From contig JAUSHJ010000010.1 of the NCBI GenBank assembly GCA_030648615.1, forward strand, positions 1 to 54,836: 54,836 bases of DNA, written 5' to 3'. The notes under the pieces are model-generated. The model was given only the letters and a program-made list of their open reading frames with translations, did no database searches and was not told where the DNA came from. The position numbers were made by a program, and so were the translations under genes. Source of the DNA: Microcaldota archaeon (GTDB lineage: Archaea; Micrarchaeota; Micrarchaeia; Anstonellales; Bilamarchaeaceae). Every line of letters begins with the position of its first letter. The first letter of the stretch is position 1. Below, one piece after another: positions 32,282 to 41,581 of the stretch.

Positions 32282-35200
32282 CTACTTTTTTCCCTTTAAG
32301 AAAAAGTACCCAGCAACTGCAATAACAATTATAACTACTGCACCTATTACAACAATACTAGCTACCCCAATTGGAAGCAAATCTTGTTTTTGTACTTCTT
32401 TCTGCGATGGTGGAGATATAGTTGAGAGCGGAGCACTACCTGCAAGAGATTTAGCTTCATTTGCTAAACTAGCTGCAAGCTGGTAGTTTCCTGCTGCCAA
32501 TGCTTTACTTGCCTCAGCTAGTTTTAATCTTGCAGCTTTTACATCCTTACCTGATTTAAATGCTGTGAGAATTGCATTGTCTGCATCTCCTATGGCCTTT
32601 AATGCTACTGATTTTTGAACATCGACAACTGTACCATTACTTATATTATCTGTTCCTGAACCAGTTGTTGTATCAGTAGTTGTATTTTCTAAGTTAGAAT
32701 CAGTATTGCCGTTTGAATTAGAACTTGATGAGACTACAGTAATTGTAGTGGTTTTGGTTATGTATCCACTCTTTGATGCTTCTATAGTATAGATACCGTC
32801 TGGAACTGTTACTGACACTGTCCCAGTATCATTTTGTACGATTATTATACCATCACTATCCATAACTTTTATAGTTACCCCTGGAACTCCTGTTGAAATT
32901 GTCACTATACTAGTCCCTGGAGTTGAACCGTCTACTATGGAAGTTGAAAGATTAAAGTCCTGTGAAGACAATAGTAAGACAAATGAGAAAGATTGTGGGG
33001 AATAACCAGACTTTGTAAATTCTAAGGTGTAATCACCAGATTCCTGAAGATTGAATAGAGTAGTGCCACCTGAAATTTTTTCAGCTATAGCCCCACGATA
33101 AAATCCGTGGGAATCACTAGTAAGAAGAAGTCTTAGGACACCATCGAAGATATTGGTTGCAACTTCAAGCTGATTCTGTGGTTGTAGTATTTTATAATAA
33201 AGATAATCACCATTGGCAGTAGTATTATCTGGTGAAGGAGTTATTGAAACCGTTTTGGTTTGTGTTGAACTTGAAGGAGGAGCACTTGAAGTGGTTGCAG
33301 GAGGAACAAATGCGACTAGCCCAAAAGTAGTTGTGAATGAGGTTATTCCGTTATATAGAACGAATAGTGCAGTAGAATCTACCGTTGTCTGACCCAAGTT
33401 CGTCCAGCCACCACTATAGCTACCTATGTCTAATTGACTAGATGATGCACCAGCAGAGGTTACTGCTGTGGAATTGTAGAACATACCTAAATTCATGGTT
33501 GCACTTGCTGAATTGTTAGTTATGTTTACTACATTATTATTTGAAGTTAATAGAGTACATACTCCGGTGAAACCACTACAACTAGTTGTTGTTGCGTTTG
33601 AATCGCTTAGGTTCATTAATTTTATTGATACGTTTATAGCATTATCAAAAAAGATTGTACCATAATCTGTTGTAAAATTGTTATAGGTGGAACCAACCAG
33701 AGTTGTGGCATTACTATTGGAGCTAATATTAAGATCAAGTTCACCAGCTGGAGTTGATTGAGCATAATTTGTATTTGTGAAAGTTGCATTTGAACTCGTT
33801 GTTAAGAGATATTGTGAATTTAAATTATTTGAAGCATTATTTAGTGAGAAATTATTTCCATTAGACTGGACGGATTCGAATCCAGCTATGGAATTATTTA
33901 ATGCAGTATTGGCAGTCAGAACGTTGTTGCTGGAAAAAGCCAGTAACGTAAATCCAAACTGAGAGTTATTGAATGCAGTATTATTGCTGATAGTAAGATT
34001 AGAAGAAGAATTTAGACTGATGCCAACAACAGAAGTATTGGCTGAGTTGTTAGCCAGAATACTGTTGTTTGAAGATAGAAGAGATATACCCCTACCCTCT
34101 AATCTTTGTATCAGGCTTATGGCATTATTTGAAATATTTTCTTCGTTTGAACCTGTTAGGTAGATACCAGTAGTAGCGTTCACGATCACATTACCAATTA
34201 TATTTGAAGCATTATCATTTGTAAAATAGATAGAGTAATTTGTAGAATTGTATATACTATTGGAAGAAATTGTATTGTTTCTGGAATTGTTAGCTGAGTA
34301 GATGGAGAAATTATTGAATGTTATGGTGTTACTGCTTATGTTAGTAAAGTTGCTTAGGTTAAGGTAAATTGCATAGGTACTATTCTGGATTATGGTATTG
34401 CTAAAAATATGGTTGTGTTGGTTTGTTACCTGGACGAGAATATTAGCAGCTAAGCCCAGCACATGGTTGTAAATCTTATTTGACAAGATTTTATTGCCAC
34501 TGCCAGAACCATTTAAATAAATGCCGCCCTGAGAGTTATTATATACTAAGCTATTTGCTATTACGTTTGAACCTGAACCGGAAATAAGGAAACCGAATTT
34601 CGTATTATTAACTGCCGAGTTATTGTAGATATTATTGCTGTTTGAATTGCTATCAAAAACAAATCCTTGTTCAGAATTGTTAACTGCACTATTATTATTT
34701 AATGTGTTGAAGCTACTTCCACTGAAATAAAATCCTGAAAATGTATTATTGATTGCAGTATTATTGGTTAACGTAGATGAACCTGAAGTGAAATAGAAAC
34801 CGTTCTGAAAATTGCTGAATGCAGTATTATTGTATATAGTCTGGGAAGATGATGAAATATAGAAGCCATTTTGAGAGTTCAGGTATGCGGAATTATTAGT
34901 AATTGTGTTGCAACAACCTGAGATAAAGAAACCATAGAGTGAATTATTGTAGGCAGTATTATTGGTTAATGTAATTGTATCCGTCGTTATATAGAAACCA
35001 TAGTTAGTGTTGTTGTAAGCAGTATTATTTACAAATATGTTCGAACTTGTAGTTATGTAAAAACCATACTGCTGGAAATTACCGGAAGGGTTATAAGCAA
35101 AATTATTTGAAAAATTATTATTACTAGTGGAAACTGAGAATCCATATACTAAATTCCAATAGGCGTTATTATTACTTACATTATTTCTATTTCCACTGGT

Positions 35201-36382
35201 AAAAACAAAACCGGTTCCAGTATTATTGAAAGCAGAGTTATTATGCAATTGATTGCCAGCTGAAGTTGATTCGAAATTAAATCCGTGCCTCGAATTTCTT
35301 GTTACTGTATTGTTGGTAAAGTTATTTGTCGAGCTTCCGGTAGCATAGAAACCATCCCCAGTATTATTAAGGGCAGAATTTAGATCAAGAATATTGGTAT
35401 TTGATGATGATAGGTTAAAACCGGCCCCAGTATTATTTACAGCCAGGTTACTGGTAATATTGTTCGATGAACTGGAACTTAAAAAGAATCCCGAAGCAGT
35501 GTTATTATTGGCAGTATTATTGTATAGCATGTTTCCAGTTGAAGTGGATAGCAGATAAAAACCATAGTACTGATTTCCGAGTGCAGTATTATTACTAACG
35601 TTATTTTGATTGCTACCTGTAAAATAAAATCCGTTAGTTGAATTACTAACAGTATTATTGAATATCGTATCATTATTTGAAGTAGAGATATATATTCCAC
35701 CGTAGGAAGTTGTCGTTGTAGAATTTGAAATTATGTTATTAGATATTAGATTTTGATTTCCAGAACCGAGATAAATACTATAAGTCATATTAGAAATGAT
35801 ATTATTAGAAAATGTACTATTATGACCATATTGAACTATACCAAAAGCTCCTGAGCCACTATGGTCATGTATTGAATTATTGATAAATGTATTATTGCTT
35901 CCACTAGCATAAATACCATAACTAGTAATATTGACGAAAGTATTGTTAATAAAGTTATTATTCGAACTAAGAGAAGTTGGATAGTAAAAACCATAGGTAA
36001 GATTTTGACCGTAGTTATTTGTAAAAGATGTATTTGCCACCAAACTGTTGGTTCTTACAAAATATGATGAATTTACAACTATGCAATTTGTCAATGACAT
36101 GTTTGATTTTGCTCCAAAGAAAAACCCGGTGGCGACTGAACCACTACTTTCCACTCCGATCTTATTTCCCCTGCAATCCACATGCGTATCCGGATTGTTC
36201 ATGGATATACATGCAGTATTTGAACCAACCGTAAGATTGGCATCTAGAGTATAATCCCCACTACTGGTTGAAGTACAAGAGGTTAAAGAAGTGACAGCAA
36301 AACTAAGATTAGCAAATACTAACAATAAAGATAGCAGTGATAATAAATTAAGATTCGATATTTTTTTCATATTGTTCACCAT
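32282..36382 (-). CDS. Giant NosD-like parallel beta-helix surface protein
   Basis: The 1366-residue product has a signal peptide (LNLLSLLSLLLVFANLSFA), then about 800 residues of tandem right-handed beta-helix repeats of roughly 20-25 residues. Their signature is 'NNTAYNNS.YGFYI..S.NT', with Asn ladders and NosD/CASH-like spacing. After a beta-rich region come a short domain (DYTLEFTKSGYSPQSFSF), a PEGA-like domain (GVTIKVMDSDG... VPDGIYTIEASKSGYI), a Thr/Ser linker, a helical hairpin segment (KAIGDADNAILTAFKSG... AASLANEAKSL) and a C-terminal anchor (VASIVVIGAVVIIVIAVAGYFF) with KGKK. Such proteins bind or cut glycans, or act as adhesins or S-layer parts. The many N-x-T/S sites suggest heavy N-glycosylation. 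Confidence 0.88.
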   Translation of the reverse strand: MVNNMKKISNLNLLSLLSLLLVFANLSFAVTSLTSCTSTSSGDYTLDANLTVGSNTACISMNNPDTHVDCRGNKIGVESSGSVATGFFFGAKSNMSLTNCIVVNSSYFVRTNSLVANTSFTNNYGQNLTYGFYYPTSLSSNNNFINNTFVNITSYGIYASGSNNTFINNSIHDHSGSGAFGIVQYGHNSTFSNNIISNMTYSIYLGSGNQNLISNNIISNSTTTTSYGGIYISTSNNDTIFNNTVSNSTNGFYFTGSNQNNVSNNTALGNQYYGFYLLSTSTGNMLYNNTANNNTASGFFLSSSSSNNITSNLAVNNTGAGFNLSSSNTNILDLNSALNNTGDGFYATGSSTNNFTNNTVTRNSRHGFNFESTSAGNQLHNNSAFNNTGTGFVFTSGNRNNVSNNNAYWNLVYGFSVSTSNNNFSNNFAYNPSGNFQQYGFYITTSSNIFVNNTAYNNTNYGFYITTDTITLTNNTAYNNSLYGFFISGCCNTITNNSAYLNSQNGFYISSSSQTIYNNTAFSNFQNGFYFTSGSSTLTNNTAINNTFSGFYFSGSSFNTLNNNSAVNNSEQGFVFDSNSNSNNIYNNSAVNNTKFGFLISGSGSNVIANSLVYNNSQGGIYLNGSGSGNKILSNKIYNHVLGLAANILVQVTNQHNHIFSNTIIQNSTYAIYLNLSNFTNISSNTITFNNFSIYSANNSRNNTISSNSIYNSTNYSIYFTNDNASNIIGNVIVNATTGIYLTGSNEENISNNAISLIQRLEGRGISLLSSNNSILANNSANTSVVGISLNSSSNLTISNNTAFNNSQFGFTLLAFSSNNVLTANTALNNSIAGFESVQSNGNNFSLNNASNNLNSQYLLTTSSNATFTNTNYAQSTPAGELDLNISSNSNATTLVGSTYNNFTTDYGTIFFDNAINVSIKLMNLSDSNATTTSCSGFTGVCTLLTSNNNVVNITNNSASATMNLGMFYNSTAVTSAGASSSQLDIGSYSGGWTNLGQTTVDSTALFVLYNGITSFTTTFGLVAFVPPATTSSAPPSSSTQTKTVSITPSPDNTTANGDYLYYKILQPQNQLEVATNIFDGVLRLLLTSDSHGFYRGAIAEKISGGTTLFNLQESGDYTLEFTKSGYSPQSFSFVLLLSSQDFNLSTSIVDGSTPGTSIVTISTGVPGVTIKVMDSDGIIIVQNDTGTVSVTVPDGIYTIEASKSGYITKTTTITVVSSSSNSNGNTDSNLENTTTDTTTGSGTDNISNGTVVDVQKSVALKAIGDADNAILTAFKSGKDVKAARLKLAEASKALAAGNYQLAASLANEAKSLAGSAPLSTISPPSQKEVQKQDLLPIGVASIVVIGAVVIIVIAVAGYFFLKGKK

Positions 36383-36492
36383 ATATTATAGAACTGTAGT
36401 TGATACATATGGATTCTTTATAATACTTTACGTGAGATAAATAATTCACATACATATATTAAAGTTATGAATAAATGTTATAGATAGTTTGA

Positions 36493-37485
36493 TTACGTTT
36501 TCTTCACTAATTGTGGAAGCATCCTGAGTGTTTCTGGAACTGCAACCATATTTACAACTGTTGTTTTTATCCTAGCTAGAAACGCAAATGCTGCACCTGT
36601 TGCAGGATTCATACCCAATGCCGCAAAAATAAATGCTGAACCAGCTTCACTAGCACCTGTACCTGCCAACGTTGGAAGGGGGATAAATTCTAGCATAGTT
36701 ACAAGAGGCTGGAAAAGATAATAAAATGCAAGTTCAGGTATACCTATGTCAATAGTTATTCCAAGAGCCTTGCCAACGAAATACCATGAAATCGCCTTGG
36801 CAGACCAGGTAAACAAAAGAAGTACTAAAAGTTCTGGTGTCTTTTTTACGATTATGTGAGAATTTTTTTGCATACTTTCTAAAAGCTGGTAAATACCACC
36901 GACCAAAGGAAGTTTTTTTGAAAATGTAAATAGTCTAAGAAATCGTTCTGAAAAAAGCAAAAGCAGCATAGTTGCCACTCCCAGAGACATTACTACAGAA
37001 CCGACCAGTAAAAATGGTTTGTTGTGCTCATCAGTAACCTTCCACAGGAGGATTATAACCGCAGCTGTACCTGCAACTGCCTTAAGTGCAAAATCAAAAA
37101 TCTGCGGACCAAAAATTGAAACCATTGCCTTGTCCGGAGGGGCTTTGTAATTATAATGCAAAACAGCTGCCGTAGCAAAGTATCCACTTCTTGCTGGAGT
37201 AAAATCAGCCAGAAGCATACCGACGAAATGAGATTTAAGCATATCTATGAATTTTAAATTTACCTGCATTGCATCCAACACTATTTTGATCCTGTAAGTC
37301 ATACCAACATACATAATTAATAAGAAAATAACTGAAACTAAAAGCAATAAATAATTAATATTAGAGAATTCTGCAAAAAACTTTTCTGCACTTACAAAAT
37401 GAAGAATTCCTACCATCAACAGAAGCGATACGACTATGCTTAACAAAAGTGTTTTCCAGTTTGCCTTGAATTCTGTTGCTACCAT
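36493..37485 (-). CDS. Flippase-like membrane protein (LPG synthase TM / UPF0104)
   Basis: The 330-residue protein has about eight helices and the family motifs SHFVGMLLADFTPARSGYFATAAVL (the 'n...lPgr.Ge' region) and EFIPLPTLAGTGASEAGSAFIFAALG near the end. These are the membrane-domain features of lysylphosphatidylglycerol synthase / AglD-type proteins, thought to flip lipid-linked intermediates. With many glycoprotein-like surface genes around, a glycolipid role is reasonable. It is 28 bp downstream of the redoxin gene in a four-gene run (39803 to 36493). Confidence 0.85.
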   Translation of the reverse strand: MVATEFKANWKTLLLSIVVSLLLMVGILHFVSAEKFFAEFSNINYLLLLVSVIFLLIMYVGMTYRIKIVLDAMQVNLKFIDMLKSHFVGMLLADFTPARSGYFATAAVLHYNYKAPPDKAMVSIFGPQIFDFALKAVAGTAAVIILLWKVTDEHNKPFLLVGSVVMSLGVATMLLLLFSERFLRLFTFSKKLPLVGGIYQLLESMQKNSHIIVKKTPELLVLLLFTWSAKAISWYFVGKALGITIDIGIPELAFYYLFQPLVTMLEFIPLPTLAGTGASEAGSAFIFAALGMNPATGAAFAFLARIKTTVVNMVAVPETLRMLPQLVKKT

Positions 37486-37513
37486 AATATTTTGCTCCTT
37501 TAGAGTTATTCCC

Positions 37514-38146
37514 TCAACTCTTCCACTTAATTGAACACCCCATCGAAGGAAATTGTTTCACTGTCGTTTTCCCGCTTAGGAGTACTTGCTTTATCGCTTC
37601 CTCCAGTTCATTTGTAGTTGCAGCATCCTCTGATTTTCCATGGGCATCATCAATTCTTCCGTGATAAACCAGCTCTCTCTTTTCATTGAATAGATAAGGA
37701 TCTGGAGTGCAAACTGCACCATATTTTTTCGCAATCTGTTGTGTTTCATCCACAAGATAAGGGAAATTAAATCCTTTTTCCTTTGCCATCTGATTGATGG
37801 CAAAATTTTTCATCGTTTTTGTGCCCCGATGAAAATCCTTTGCAACCTGTTTCATTCCGTCTTCACTATCTTCAGAATTCTTTGAAGGGTCATTTGGATT
37901 TATTGCAACTAACTGGAAACCTAAATCCCCATAACGAGATTGCAAATCTACCATTTTCTGCATTTTAGGTTTTACATATGGGCAATGGTTACACATAAAG
38001 ATTATGAGCAATGCTTTTTTTCCCTTAAACTCTAATAAAGAATGATTTTTGCCATCAATTCCGTAAAGAATAAAAGAGGGTGCATTTTCCCCCAACTTTA
38101 ATACTGTATCATTTGATGTTAGTAAAACCACTTCAGTACAACCCAC
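37514..38146 (-). CDS. Thioredoxin-fold redoxin (AhpC/TSA-like)
   Basis: The 210-residue cytoplasmic protein has GENAPSFILYGIDGKNHSLLEFKGKKALLIIFMCNHCPYVKPKM, with the C-x2-C redox centre CNHC at about residues 53-56, then LGFQLVAINPNDP and the cis-Pro region CTPDPYLFNEK. This is the 'thioredoxin family' branch with CNHCPYVK, common in bacteria and some archaea. It likely reduces peroxides or protein disulfides, but partners are unknown. A Cys at residue 3 and another near the C-terminus (SMGCSIKW) could also take part. It is six bases from the arrestin-fold gene. Confidence 0.88.
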   Translation of the reverse strand: MGCTEVVLLTSNDTVLKLGENAPSFILYGIDGKNHSLLEFKGKKALLIIFMCNHCPYVKPKMQKMVDLQSRYGDLGFQLVAINPNDPSKNSEDSEDGMKQVAKDFHRGTKTMKNFAINQMAKEKGFNFPYLVDETQQIAKKYGAVCTPDPYLFNEKRELVYHGRIDDAHGKSEDAATTNELEEAIKQVLLSGKTTVKQFPSMGCSIKWKS

Positions 38147-38152
38147 ATTAAA

Positions 38153-38611
38153 TCATTGAACAGTTATCTGTACTTTTTTAGAAGTATCAAATCCCATTGA
38201 CCTATCCAAAGATACATTTACATGCCATTTTATTGGATAATTCATACCGAACATAGAAAGGACATTTAAAGCGTCACTAACCCAACCAGGAGCTGGAGCA
38301 GCACCTTGTACTGGAGCTGGAGGTAGTCTAATTTCGAAATCATATTCTTTTGTTGAATATTCCTGCTCCCCTCCCAAAGAAAGCTTAAACGTATACAAAA
38401 CGCGATCACGAGTTACGCTTCTTGTCCCGCCTTTTGAACTTCTCTGAGTTTCCTGAACCGTTTTAATTGCAAATAATTCAACTCTTAACTCTTTTGCTTT
38501 CGCGGGTTTAGGCATATCTAACTTGACTTTTCCTTTGATTGTTTCCCCGTAAGAATAATTCATTTTGTCCAAAACTAAATCTACTTTTCCTTCACCAATT
38601 CCAAATATCAT
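38153..38611 (-). CDS. Arrestin-fold (Spo0M-like) protein
   Basis: The 152-residue protein opens MIFGIGEGKVDLVLDKMNYSYGETIKGKVKLDMPKPAKAKELRVELFA, which is the start of the Spo0M/arrestin-like beta-sandwich. It continues as one arrestin domain (LYTFKLSLGGEQ, YDFEIRLPPAPV, YPIKWHVNVSLD). Bacterial Spo0M has two such domains; this has one. The role is probably protein-protein scaffolding. Operon position is between NreA/B and the redoxin. Confidence 0.75.
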   Translation of the reverse strand: MIFGIGEGKVDLVLDKMNYSYGETIKGKVKLDMPKPAKAKELRVELFAIKTVQETQRSSKGGTRSVTRDRVLYTFKLSLGGEQEYSTKEYDFEIRLPPAPVQGAAPAPGWVSDALNVLSMFGMNYPIKWHVNVSLDRSMGFDTSKKVQITVQ

Positions 38612-38639
38612 ATTGACACCCCAAATTTATTTAATAATT

Positions 38640-39803
38640 TTATTTTGCATAGGCACTTAATAACATTTGCCTTCTTCTCGTTACTTCAGTTAGCAACGAA
38701 CCAGAATCTATAAATCGTTTCATTGGTAACTTTAATCTTGTTGAAATATGAGTTAAAGCAGATTTTATATCTCCGAATTCTAATGGCTTTTGTGCAAGTG
38801 CGTTTCTAGCAGTTTCTCTACAAGTAAATACCCCTAATGGAATATAACCCTGATATGATTCACGGAATACGATAACACCAGCTTGTTTTTTCTTGAATGA
38901 TAATTTTTCTGCACTTGCAAATCTTACTGCGTAATAGCAACCGCCTACTTCTGAATATGTAGTTCTACCTTTGAATGATTCCCAGTCACTGAATATTACT
39001 TCTTCGTTGCCCACTACATGAATGAATGCTTCCATGAACTCATATTGCCAAGGAGTAGGAGTAAACAAAATAAGAAATTTATTTTTGAGAGTTTCAAACT
39101 CATAGACTTCGTAAGTATCAAGTATTTCATTGTACCTTACGTCAGCAAGAAGATGCTTACCTAAAGTATCATCAGTTGCGGTTATACTCCATCTTGTTGG
39201 CACCAACTTCCTATTTTTTCCTATACCCATGGTGCCAACTGACAGGGCTTTTTGTATCTGCGTAAAATTTAATCCTTCCTTGTATAGATCGGCCATTGCA
39301 TCCGCAGATTTGTAATCAGTATCATAGTAAACTTTTTCCAGGTGTGGCTCCCACTTTGTATTCTCAATATTGAATTCTTTCAATGCTGCACTGGGTCCGA
39401 AAGGCTGATGATCCTGATTAAATGTCACACCTCTGGGTTTTGTCTTGAACTCAGCATCTGCAACAATAGATTTATCTGACAGCGATATGGCCTGTAATTT
39501 CTGCACCAGTTTATTGTCCAAATCAGATATGCCTGCAATTTCTTTTCCTCTGACTAGCTGAAGCCTGAATTGCACAATATCTTCTGGAGTCCTATTTGTT
39601 GGTATCCACGCTTCCGGAAAATCAAGAAAACTTGTATCACCAAACTCAGGTGTTAACATTGGACCAACGAAAACTTTTGGGTAACCATAATTACCTATGA
39701 ATACGCTTGGCGGAGAACTGCCTTCCAGTTTTTCACCTACCTCGACGCTGCGGAACTGCATTTTAGAAGTTAGCTTTTTGAGATATGATGCTTTGCCTAA
39801 CAT
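38640..39803 (-). CDS. nre: Archaeal Nre-type DNA repair protein
   Basis: The 387-residue protein has the signature GSSPPSVFIGNYGYPKVFVGPM near residue 28, EAWIPTNRTPEDIVQFR, VSVGTMGIGKNRKLVPTRWSITATDDTLGKHL and GGCYYAVRFASAEKL. These define the archaeal NreA/NreB family (formerly DUF650/651), implicated in repair of mitomycin-type damage with PCNA. The C-terminus RRRQMLLSAYAK resembles a PCNA-interaction box (Q-x2-L-x2-Y). I see no N-terminal zinc finger, so it is closer to the NreB-like form. TATA spacing supports ATG 39803. Confidence 0.88.
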   Translation of the reverse strand: MLGKASYLKKLTSKMQFRSVEVGEKLEGSSPPSVFIGNYGYPKVFVGPMLTPEFGDTSFLDFPEAWIPTNRTPEDIVQFRLQLVRGKEIAGISDLDNKLVQKLQAISLSDKSIVADAEFKTKPRGVTFNQDHQPFGPSAALKEFNIENTKWEPHLEKVYYDTDYKSADAMADLYKEGLNFTQIQKALSVGTMGIGKNRKLVPTRWSITATDDTLGKHLLADVRYNEILDTYEVYEFETLKNKFLILFTPTPWQYEFMEAFIHVVGNEEVIFSDWESFKGRTTYSEVGGCYYAVRFASAEKLSFKKKQAGVIVFRESYQGYIPLGVFTCRETARNALAQKPLEFGDIKSALTHISTRLKLPMKRFIDSGSLLTEVTRRRQMLLSAYAK

Positions 39804-39827
39804 ACATTTAGATAGGAAGAGAAGGCA

Positions 39828-39834
39828 TATAAAT
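39828..39834. promoter_or_regulatory. TATA box shared by nre and the divergent orphan
   Basis: TATAAAT is 28 bp from the nre ATG (39803) and 26 bp from an ATG at 39857 on the other strand. No second box at proper spacing was seen for either gene. Confidence 0.5.
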
Positions 39835-39856
39835 TACTTTCGTGAGTAACAGTACT

Positions 39857-40180
39857 ATGGTAAGTTTAAGAAGAGCCGAACGTGAAGCAGCTGCAAACGA
39901 AAGAGTGGAATTGTTATTTTACAAAGTAACAGTGAAAGATGGGGACAAAATTATGAAACCTCTTAAAATAAAAAAGATAGAAGTACCTATCGCTGTAGTC
40001 AAGGCAATACTTGCCAGTACAATAGTAGAAGCATTTTATGAAAGACTTTCCAGGGATTTACTAGCTGAGGGAGTTGAAGCAGGGACAACCGTGCAAATGC
40101 GTGCTAAATTCAGTGCATCTAACACAGCATATGATCCTGCGTTTAAGGGGACACACGTGCTTTGTGAAGTGAAGGTTTAG
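39857..40180 (+). CDS. Small hypothetical protein
   Basis: ATG 39857 fits the TATA spacing; the frame also extends to GTG 39842. The 107-residue product is soluble and reads MVSLRRAEREAAANERVELLFYKVTVKDGDKIMKPLKIKK, then a helix (AVVKAILASTIVEAFYERLSRDL) and a C-terminal beta part (TTVQMRAKFSASN... THVLCEVKV). The fold looks alpha/beta. I do not recognise a family. It diverges from nre and is convergent, overlapping by four bases, with the gene at 40177-41178. Confidence 0.6.
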   Translation: MVSLRRAEREAAANERVELLFYKVTVKDGDKIMKPLKIKKIEVPIAVVKAILASTIVEAFYERLSRDLLAEGVEAGTTVQMRAKFSASNTAYDPAFKGTHVLCEVKV

Positions 40181-41178
40181 GAGATTGAGCCGTCTGGTTT
40201 GTATCTTATATGTGAACGAACAACCATTCCTTCAGAAAGCGAAATATCGCGTAGCTCTTCTGCCAATCCAAAATTTATCGGAGAACCACAACGATGAGCC
40301 AGTAAAATTGCATTTGGATTTTTAGCTAAAACTCTTCTGATGATTCCGCGCATTGCTCTCCTATTACTAAATGCAACATTTTCTCCACCTATATATAATT
40401 CGTAACTAGCAGTATCTACTGTTTCTCTTGAGTATGTAAATATATTGTAATAACTCATTGACGGAGTCCTCAATAAACTACTTTCATCAGCTAGTAACGC
40501 AACGACATTTTTCCTTTGTACTTCTGGAATAATAATGCCAGATCGAACTTGGCTTTGAACAGTAATATATCCAGGCATCATGCCAATGTAATCATCTGCA
40601 AGATTCAATTTAGCATCAGTTCCCAAGAAATGCAAAAATAAATATGCATCTGGTGTTTCGCGTAAAATAACATCAAGTACTTTTCTGATTGCTGTGTCGA
40701 GAACTTTGTTCGAGGTATTTGTCCCGCCGGACAATTCATCAAGAACACTTTCTCCACTGCTCGCTCTAAAATTTTCTCTCCTTATAGTATTAGAAAAATC
40801 AGGCGGGCGATACACCTTGACAGTGCCGTCATTTGAGATAAACCACATGTCCACTACTCCCTTAGATCTGAAATAACCCATTCTGTGTAAGACTACCGGA
40901 GTGTGTTCTCTTAATTCTTCTAATGTACTACCTAACATATTACATTCAAATTTATCTATATCAGTAAATGCAGGAAAAACAGAATGACCATGTAATTGAT
41001 CTTCCGGAGTGTTTTGAGAAATCTTGAAAACAAAGGCACTATGCTTGGTAATTTGATCATTCCAGGTATACCTAGCCTCGGTTTTTGGATTTTTAAGCTC
41101 GTCGTCTTCTATTAACTTATTTTCTATCCTTTTACCGCTTTCTTGAAGTAATTTGTAGGTAGTTCTCCTTACTCTCAT
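40177..41178 (-). CDS. Orphan protein with repeated JAB/RadC-like units
   Basis: The 333-residue protein has no membrane segment. Residues 269-331 (NVAFSNRRAMRGIIRRVLAK... AILLAHRCGSP... GMVVRSHIRYKPDGS) follow the RadC/JAB pattern 'hPRevfk.Al..nA..iilaHNHPSGd...lGi.vlDHiiig.g', but the metal-binding HxH is HRC. Residues 163-212 (AIRKVLDVILRETPDAYLFLHFLG... VQSQVR) look like a second, equally worn copy. Residues 62-75 (LHGHSVFPAFTDID) hold a possible H-x-H...T-x2-D, close to the JAMM motif. It may be a metal protease relative with one live and two dead domains; this is tentative. The TATA box (TTTAAA 41202-41207) is 26 bp before ATG 41178. Confidence 0.4.
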   Translation of the reverse strand: MRVRRTTYKLLQESGKRIENKLIEDDELKNPKTEARYTWNDQITKHSAFVFKISQNTPEDQLHGHSVFPAFTDIDKFECNMLGSTLEELREHTPVVLHRMGYFRSKGVVDMWFISNDGTVKVYRPPDFSNTIRRENFRASSGESVLDELSGGTNTSNKVLDTAIRKVLDVILRETPDAYLFLHFLGTDAKLNLADDYIGMMPGYITVQSQVRSGIIIPEVQRKNVVALLADESSLLRTPSMSYYNIFTYSRETVDTASYELYIGGENVAFSNRRAMRGIIRRVLAKNPNAILLAHRCGSPINFGLAEELRDISLSEGMVVRSHIRYKPDGSIS

Positions 41179-41230
41179 TATTAGAGGTATGTGTGGTAAA
41201 ATTTAAAAAATGAAGAGAATGAGGAAACAA

Positions 41231-41545
41231 TTAACTATTATTACCAAGACTTTCGGTAAGTTTCTTTAATTGATCGTCAGCAGATTCATTATATTCTGGA
41301 AGATTAATTAAATCTGAAACATTTGAAACAACTGAAGAATTATTTTCAATTTTTTTATCTTCTACTGATTTTTCTACTATAGTTGTATTATCTTCGGTTT
41401 TATTATCTTCGCCAACTACCTTTTTTTCATCAACCACTGGAGTACCTATAATAGGTTCTGGTTGTAATTTTTGAGCACAGCCAGCCAATACTAAAGAAAA
41501 AACGACTGCCAAAACCAATAATATGTAAAGTTTTCTCATTTTCAA
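41231..41545 (-). CDS. Small lipoprotein
   Basis: The 104-residue product has a signal peptide with lipobox (YILLVLAVVFSLVLAGC) and a short, acidic, low-complexity body rich in Lys, Glu, Asn and Thr (EDNKTEDNTTIVEKSVEDKKIENNSS is typical). There is no recognisable domain. It lies 37 bp downstream of the YTDP-repeat protein gene on the same strand and may be a surface spacer or an accessory of that protein. ATG 41545 gives a basic MKMRK start. Confidence 0.7.
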   Translation of the reverse strand: MKMRKLYILLVLAVVFSLVLAGCAQKLQPEPIIGTPVVDEKKVVGEDNKTEDNTTIVEKSVEDKKIENNSSVVSNVSDLINLPEYNESADDQLKKLTESLGNNS

Positions 41546-41581
41546 ATCACCTTAGGACAATTCATGATTATTTTTGCCTCT

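Noticed and set aside
32282-36382. CRISPR-like array, because of regular short repeats
   Set aside because: Repeats are codons for Asn-rich beta-helix turns with variable spacing inside one open frame.
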